A stretch of 64,000 nt of DNA, from NCBI RefSeq assembly GCF_900116905.1, contig NZ_FPCG01000011.1, forward strand, positions 53,228 through 117,227, given 5' to 3'. Numbering within the stretch: position 1 is the first letter of the stretch; every line of letters starts with the position of its first letter. The notes below the pieces were generated by a model. It was not told the DNA's origin and ran no database searches. It saw only the letters and a list, made by a program, of their open reading frames with translations. The position numbers and the translations under genes were made by a program. This DNA comes from Micrococcus terreus (GTDB lineage Bacteria > Actinomycetota > Actinomycetes > Actinomycetales > Micrococcaceae). Below, in pieces: positions 60,334 through 64,000 of the stretch.

Positions 60334-61494
60334 TCACGTGGCGCGCCGGCGTGACTGCAGGCGTGCATGGATCTGGACGGCCTTCTCATAATGGCCCACC
60401 AGGGTCTGGGCGGACGCCCTCCACGAGTGGCGCTCCGCCTCAGCTCGGGCCGCGGCGGACATCGTGCCGCGCAGGTCCGGATCCGTCACCAGGCGGGTGA
60501 GGCGGTCCACCCAGCCCGGCACATCGGCTGGCTCCACCAGGAAGCCGGTGGCGCCGTCCTCGATCACGAAGGGGATCCCGCCCGCCCGGGCTCCCACCAC
60601 CGGCACGCCCGAGGCCATGGACTCCAGCGCCACCAGACCCAGAGTCTCCGTGGTGGAGGGGAAGGCGAACACGTCCGCGCTGGCATAGGCCGCCGCCAGA
60701 TCCGCCCCGGACAGGTACCCCGTGAAGGTGGTGGAGGCCGGATCCAGCAGGCGCTCGAGCTCGGCGCGGTGCGGGCCCGAGCCCACCATGGCCAGGCGGG
60801 CACCCGGCACGCGCTCGCGGACGCCGCGCATCACCTCCGCCAGGGTGTCCAGGTCCTTCTCCCGGCTCATCCGGCCCACGTACATCACCAGCGGCGCGTC
60901 CGGGTGACCGTCGGTGAGCCGGACGCGCATCTGCTCGGAGCGGTGCTGCGGACGGTAGCCCACGGTGTCCACGGCCTTGGGCCACAGATCCACCCGGCGG
61001 ATGCCGACCTCCCGTGCGGCCTGGACCATGGGGCCGGAGGTGCACAGGTTCACCTCGGCCTGGTTGTGGAGCATGCGGATCCAGCTCTCGGCCGGATGCC
61101 GGGCCCACCCCACCCGCAGCGACTCCGTGTACTGCGGGACATCGGTGTGGAAGCTGGCCAGCAGCGGCAGATCCCGCCGCCGCGCCGAGAGCACCCCGTA
61201 GGCGGCCAGCCACACCGGGTTCACCGTGTGCACCACGTGCGGACGGAAGGACTGCATCCGGCGGGCGATGTTCGGCGTGGGGAAGCCGACGGTGATCTCC
61301 GGGTAGAGCGGACGCAGTGAGGCACCGCGCACCCGCACCACCTCGAACCCGGCGTACTGGGCCGGCGGATCCCCCGGCGCGAAGAGCAGCACCTCGTGTC
61401 CCAGCTCGGCCAGCTGCTCCAGGGTGCGCACCACCCGGGTGACCACCCCGTCGATCTTGGGGAGGAACACCTCCGTGAACATCGCGATCCGCAT
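60334..61494 (-). CDS. sqdX: SqdX/SqdD-like GT4 glycosyltransferase (sulfoquinovosyl diacylglycerol synthase)
   Basis: A 386-residue GT-B, GT4-family enzyme. The start MRIAMFTEVFLPKIDGVVTR and HNQAEVNLCTSGPMVQ, GIRRVDLWPKAVDT resemble cyanobacterial SqdX, which transfers sulfoquinovose from UDP-sulfoquinovose to diacylglycerol. The usual GT4 C-terminal ESMASGVPVVG and SFPSTTETLGLVALE-type (FPSTTETLGLVALE) motif is present. It lies 73 bp downstream of sqdB on the same strand. A mannosyltransferase such as MgtA is the alternative, since that family is close. Confidence 0.8.
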   Translation of the reverse strand: MRIAMFTEVFLPKIDGVVTRVVRTLEQLAELGHEVLLFAPGDPPAQYAGFEVVRVRGASLRPLYPEITVGFPTPNIARRMQSFRPHVVHTVNPVWLAAYGVLSARRRDLPLLASFHTDVPQYTESLRVGWARHPAESWIRMLHNQAEVNLCTSGPMVQAAREVGIRRVDLWPKAVDTVGYRPQHRSEQMRVRLTDGHPDAPLVMYVGRMSREKDLDTLAEVMRGVRERVPGARLAMVGSGPHRAELERLLDPASTTFTGYLSGADLAAAYASADVFAFPSTTETLGLVALESMASGVPVVGARAGGIPFVIEDGATGFLVEPADVPGWVDRLTRLVTDPDLRGTMSAAARAEAERHSWRASAQTLVGHYEKAVQIHARLQSRRRAT

Positions 61495-61566
61495 GGTCTC
61501 CTCGGTCCGGGGTGGGCAGGCACGGCGAGCCGACGGCGTCAGGCACCGGCCGCCGTCGGGACGATC

Positions 61567-62793
61567 TCAGCCGGCCGGCTGGGCGGTGACCGAGGAGGGG
61601 ACGCCCGCCTGCTGGTTCCGGGTCCAGGTGCTGGTGGCCGGGATGCGGTCCAGGTCCGCGCGGTCCCGGTACCGGCGGGCGATCTGCTCCACCTCGCGCA
61701 GCAGCCCCTCGGAGAGCGTGGTCGGTTCCAGGCCCAGGTCCAGGAACGCCTGGTTGACCACGTGCAGCTCGTTCTCGGCCGACTCGTGGCGCGGGTTGGG
61801 CACCATCTCCACGGTGGCCCCGGCGATCCGGGCGACCATCTCGGCCAGGTCCCGCACGCGGTGGGTTTCGGTCATCTGGTTGAAGATCTTGACCCGGTCC
61901 CCGGTGGCCGGCGGGTTCTCCAGGGCGATCTGCACGCAGCGGACCATGTCCTGGATGTGGATGAACGCCCGGGTCTGACCGCCGGTGCCGTGCACGGTCA
62001 GCGGGTAGCCCACGGCGGCCTGCATCAGGAAGCGGTTGAGCACGGTGCCGTAGTCGCCGTCGTAGTCGAACCGGTTGATCAGCCGCTCATCCCGCTGGGT
62101 CTGCTCGGTGTGCGTGCCCCAGATGATGCCCTGGTGCAGGTCGGTGATGCGCAGGGCGTCGTTCTTGGCGTAGTAGGCGAACAGGTGCTGATCCAGGACC
62201 TTGGTCATGTGGTAGATCGAGCCCGGGTTGGTGGGGTACAGGATCTGCTGTGGGATCCGCTGCGGCTGCTCCTGGGTGGAGTCTTCCGCGCGCACCTCCA
62301 CGTCCAGGTAGCCCTCGGGGATCTTCATCCCGGCGGTGCCGTAGCCGTAGACGCCCATGGTCCCCAGGTGCACCACGTGGATGTCCAGACCGGACTCCAC
62401 CACGGCGCAGAGCAGGTGGTGGGTGGCGTTGACGTTGTTGTCCACGGTGTACCGCTTGGTGCGCGGAGACTTCATGGAATAGGGCGCCGCGCGCTGCTCG
62501 GCGAAATGCACGACGGCGTCCGGTTGCCACGAGCGCAGGAAGTCCAGCAGCGCCTCATAGTCCTGGGCGATGTCGATGAACTCGAACCCGATCCGGTTCC
62601 CGGAGACCTCCTCCCAGGCCGCTCGACGCTCGGAGAGCGGGCGGATGGGGGTGAGCGACTGGACCTGCAGCTGCTCATCGATGGTGCGCCGGGAGAGGTT
62701 GTCCACGATGGTGACCTCATGGTCGAGGTCGGACAGGTGCAGGGACGCGGGCCAGCCACAGAAGCCGTCCCCTCCCAGGATCGCGATCTTCAC
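61567..62793 (-). CDS. sqdB: UDP-sulfoquinovose synthase
   Basis: Converts UDP-glucose and sulfite to UDP-sulfoquinovose. The 408-residue short-chain dehydrogenase-like protein begins MKIAILGGDGFCGW, the SqdB-type NAD-binding signature, followed by HLSDLDHEVTIVDNLSRR. It contains LGTMGVYGYGTAG (catalytic Thr region) and YHMTK (the Tyr-x-x-x-Lys pair). The GTG at 62793 has GAGGAG 7 bases upstream, and the ATG at 62838 is less likely. Pairing with the SqdX-like enzyme predicts sulfolipid synthesis. Confidence 0.9.
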   Translation of the reverse strand: MKIAILGGDGFCGWPASLHLSDLDHEVTIVDNLSRRTIDEQLQVQSLTPIRPLSERRAAWEEVSGNRIGFEFIDIAQDYEALLDFLRSWQPDAVVHFAEQRAAPYSMKSPRTKRYTVDNNVNATHHLLCAVVESGLDIHVVHLGTMGVYGYGTAGMKIPEGYLDVEVRAEDSTQEQPQRIPQQILYPTNPGSIYHMTKVLDQHLFAYYAKNDALRITDLHQGIIWGTHTEQTQRDERLINRFDYDGDYGTVLNRFLMQAAVGYPLTVHGTGGQTRAFIHIQDMVRCVQIALENPPATGDRVKIFNQMTETHRVRDLAEMVARIAGATVEMVPNPRHESAENELHVVNQAFLDLGLEPTTLSEGLLREVEQIARRYRDRADLDRIPATSTWTRNQQAGVPSSVTAQPAG

Positions 62794-62973
62794 AGCTGGA
62801 CTCCTCTGCGCGTGGGCGGTGGGACTGAGACTAGCCAAGGCACGGTGGGGGAACGGTGAACCGCAGGTGACCGCGCGATGGCGTTCTCGGACTCGATGCT
62901 CTCACCCCTGGTCAGGAGGGGGTGATCAGGGTCACAGGCGATGCGGAATAGATCCGGCGGGAGTACAGTTCTA

Positions 62974-62985
62974 TTCAAAGTTGAA
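62974..62985. promoter_or_regulatory. Palindromic operator candidate upstream of the YceI gene
   Basis: TTCAAAGTTGAA is a 5-2-5 palindrome about 45 bp before the ATG, next to a −10-like TACAGT (62964–62969). MarR-type operators of similar TTCAA/TTGAA half-sites control yceI genes in Actinobacteria to my knowledge. No regulator gene is in the window. Confidence 0.4.
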
Positions 62986-63030
62986 CAAACCGAGCGGCCG
63001 ACGTGGTCGCCGATCTCACGAGGAGAACAC

Positions 63031-63591
63031 ATGACCACCCTGACCCCCGGCACCTGGAACCTGGACCCCACCCACACCGACGTCGCCTTCACCGTGCGCC
63101 ACGCCGGCATCTCCAAGGTCCGCGGCACCTTCACCGCCGTGGAGGGCAACCTCACCGTCAACGATTCGTTCTCGGCCTCCTCGGTGGACATCACCATCGA
63201 CATGGGCTCGATCAACACCGGTGAGCCCAACCGCGACGGCCACGTCAAGGGAGAGGACTTCTTCGATGTGGAGAAGAACCCCACCATGCGCTTCGTCTCC
63301 ACCGAGGTCCGTGGCGAGGGCGAGGAGTTCACCCTGGTCGGCGACCTGACCATCAAGGGCATCACCCGCTCGGTCGAGCTGGAGGCCGAGTTCGGCGGCC
63401 AGACCGTGGACGCCTTCGGCATGACCCGCGCCGGCTTCGAGGCCAAGGGCGAGATCTCTCGCAAGGACTTCGACATCACCTGGAACGCACCGCTGCAGTC
63501 CGCCGCCGGCGGCGTGCTGGTCTCCGACAAGGTCAAGATCGAGATCGACGCCTCCTTCGTGCTCCCCGGTGAGGACGCCGCTCAGGCCTGA
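63031..63591 (+). CDS. YceI family protein
   Basis: A 186-residue lipocalin-like protein that binds isoprenoid or lipid ligands in known structures. Clear family pattern: WNLDPTHTDVAFTVRHAGIS, VRGTFTAVEG, then DLTIKGITRSVELEAEF. No signal peptide is present, so it is probably cytosolic, unlike the E. coli protein. ATG with AGGAGAAC upstream. Function in vivo unknown. Confidence 0.93.
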   Translation: MTTLTPGTWNLDPTHTDVAFTVRHAGISKVRGTFTAVEGNLTVNDSFSASSVDITIDMGSINTGEPNRDGHVKGEDFFDVEKNPTMRFVSTEVRGEGEEFTLVGDLTIKGITRSVELEAEFGGQTVDAFGMTRAGFEAKGEISRKDFDITWNAPLQSAAGGVLVSDKVKIEIDASFVLPGEDAAQA

Positions 63592-63632
63592 TCCGAGTGC
63601 AGTGAGCTGAGCTGATCAGCTCGCCCCCGCAA

Positions 63633-63673
63633 CTGGAGGTCAGTTGTCACGCCCATCGCCCCGTTCCGACGGG
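63633..63673. repeat. Left part of a palindromic repeat element, cut by an insertion sequence
   Basis: This stretch matches the left arm and loop of the 15623–15688 palindrome (same order, about 30 of 41 bases by eye, including GGTCAGTT and CCGACGGG). The right arm is absent: a transposase-bearing element starts directly after it. Confidence 0.65.
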
Positions 63674-64000
63674 TGTCAACCTGTTGTGAACCGTTAGTGG
63701 GATATGAGGGTGTGAATGGTCGGGGGTAGCTTCAGTCGGGAGCCGTCGTTGGCGAGATTGATCGTGGCCCGAGCTGGTGGGGTCAGGACGGTTGGTTCCT
63801 GGCGGTAGCGGCGTGGATGTGCCCGGTAGTGAGCGTGCATGGCTTGCTGCCGGGCCGCCGCCTGCTGTGTCCAGCTCCCGTCGTGCATGGAGGCTGGGGT
63901 GTATCCGGCCAGAGCGGAATGGCGGTGTTCGGTGTTGTACCAGCAGACCCAGTCCGTGACCCAGGTCTGGGCGTGGTCGATGTCTTGGAAGACTCCGGGG
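63674..64000 (-). mobile_element. Insertion sequence, right end (partial)
   Basis: Begins with TGTCAACCTGTTGTGAAC at 63674, a TG-ended terminal sequence like those of IS3/IS481-type elements, and contains the end of a transposase gene. The rest lies beyond the window. Confidence 0.7.
63694..64000 (-). CDS. IS3/IS481-like transposase, C-terminal part
   Basis: A reading frame open to the window edge. It gives VCWYNTEHRHSALAGYTPAS, the late integrase-core motif, then a basic helical tail (TQQAAARQQAMHAHYRAHPRRY) and ends LISH. This is the C-terminus of a DDE transposase. The catalytic residues and the N-terminus are outside the window, so intactness is not known. Confidence 0.85.
   Translation of the reverse strand, partial: PGVFQDIDHAQTWVTDWVCWYNTEHRHSALAGYTPASMHDGSWTQQAAARQQAMHAHYRAHPRRYRQEPTVLTPPARATINLANDGSRLKLPPTIHTLISH

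Overview
This window is the replication-origin region of a high-GC Gram-positive chromosome, read through oriC. The gene order rpmH–dnaA–oriC–dnaN–recF–dciA–gyrB–gyrA–DUF3566–tRNA-Ile–DLW-39–tRNA-Ala, the fhaA–fhaB–pstP–rodA–pbpA–pknA–pknB block, crgA, and the murJ / pseudokinase / trxB / trxA / parB / parA / rsmG / jag / yidC / yidD / rnpA block are all typical of Actinomycetota. The many GTG starts, the separate ParA and ParB, and the protein sequences suggest the Micrococcaceae (Micrococcus / Citricoccus / Nesterenkonia-like). The genus cannot be fixed from sequence reading alone.

Left of oriC (about 1–30.6 kb) most genes lie on the minus strand, co-directional with replication. In order there are: a ribbon-helix-helix antitoxin at the edge; dnaB with a DnaA-box-rich upstream region; a DUF1801 protein; a divergent rimK / retropepsin-like protease / AstE-AspA hydrolase locus; the rpsF–ssb–rpsR–rplI operon; an M18 aminopeptidase; a GT87 glycosyltransferase; ino1; a secreted protein; fhs; cca; a Nudix hydrolase; murJ with its pseudokinase partner; trxB–trxA; then parB, a 1.5-kb gene-free parS cluster, parA, rsmG, jag, yidC, yidD, rnpA and rpmH.

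Right of oriC (about 31–64 kb) are the DNA replication and topology genes, two tRNAs, a GNAT enzyme, an alanine-rich membrane protein, a cyclophilin, a rhomboid protease, crgA, a glutamine amidotransferase, and the cell-wall/kinase operon. A tRNA-Leu, a beta-propeller lipoprotein and an SPFH protein follow. A sqdB–sqdX pair predicted to make the sulfolipid SQDG, a YceI protein and the end of an insertion sequence close the window.

The most unusual signals are not genes. A 13-base word, TCCCGACGACGGC, occurs exactly nine times (plus two 12-base matches and several one-mismatch copies). It sits mostly in protein linkers, tails, an insertion or a terminator, and in different reading frames, as a DNA-level signal (uptake, recombination or organisation) would. 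There are also nine parS-like sites around the parA–parB gap, two satellite DnaA-box clusters 14–30 kb from oriC, and a palindromic repeat family in which one copy appears to be split by an insertion sequence. Proteins and motifs were read by eye; no database search was run.
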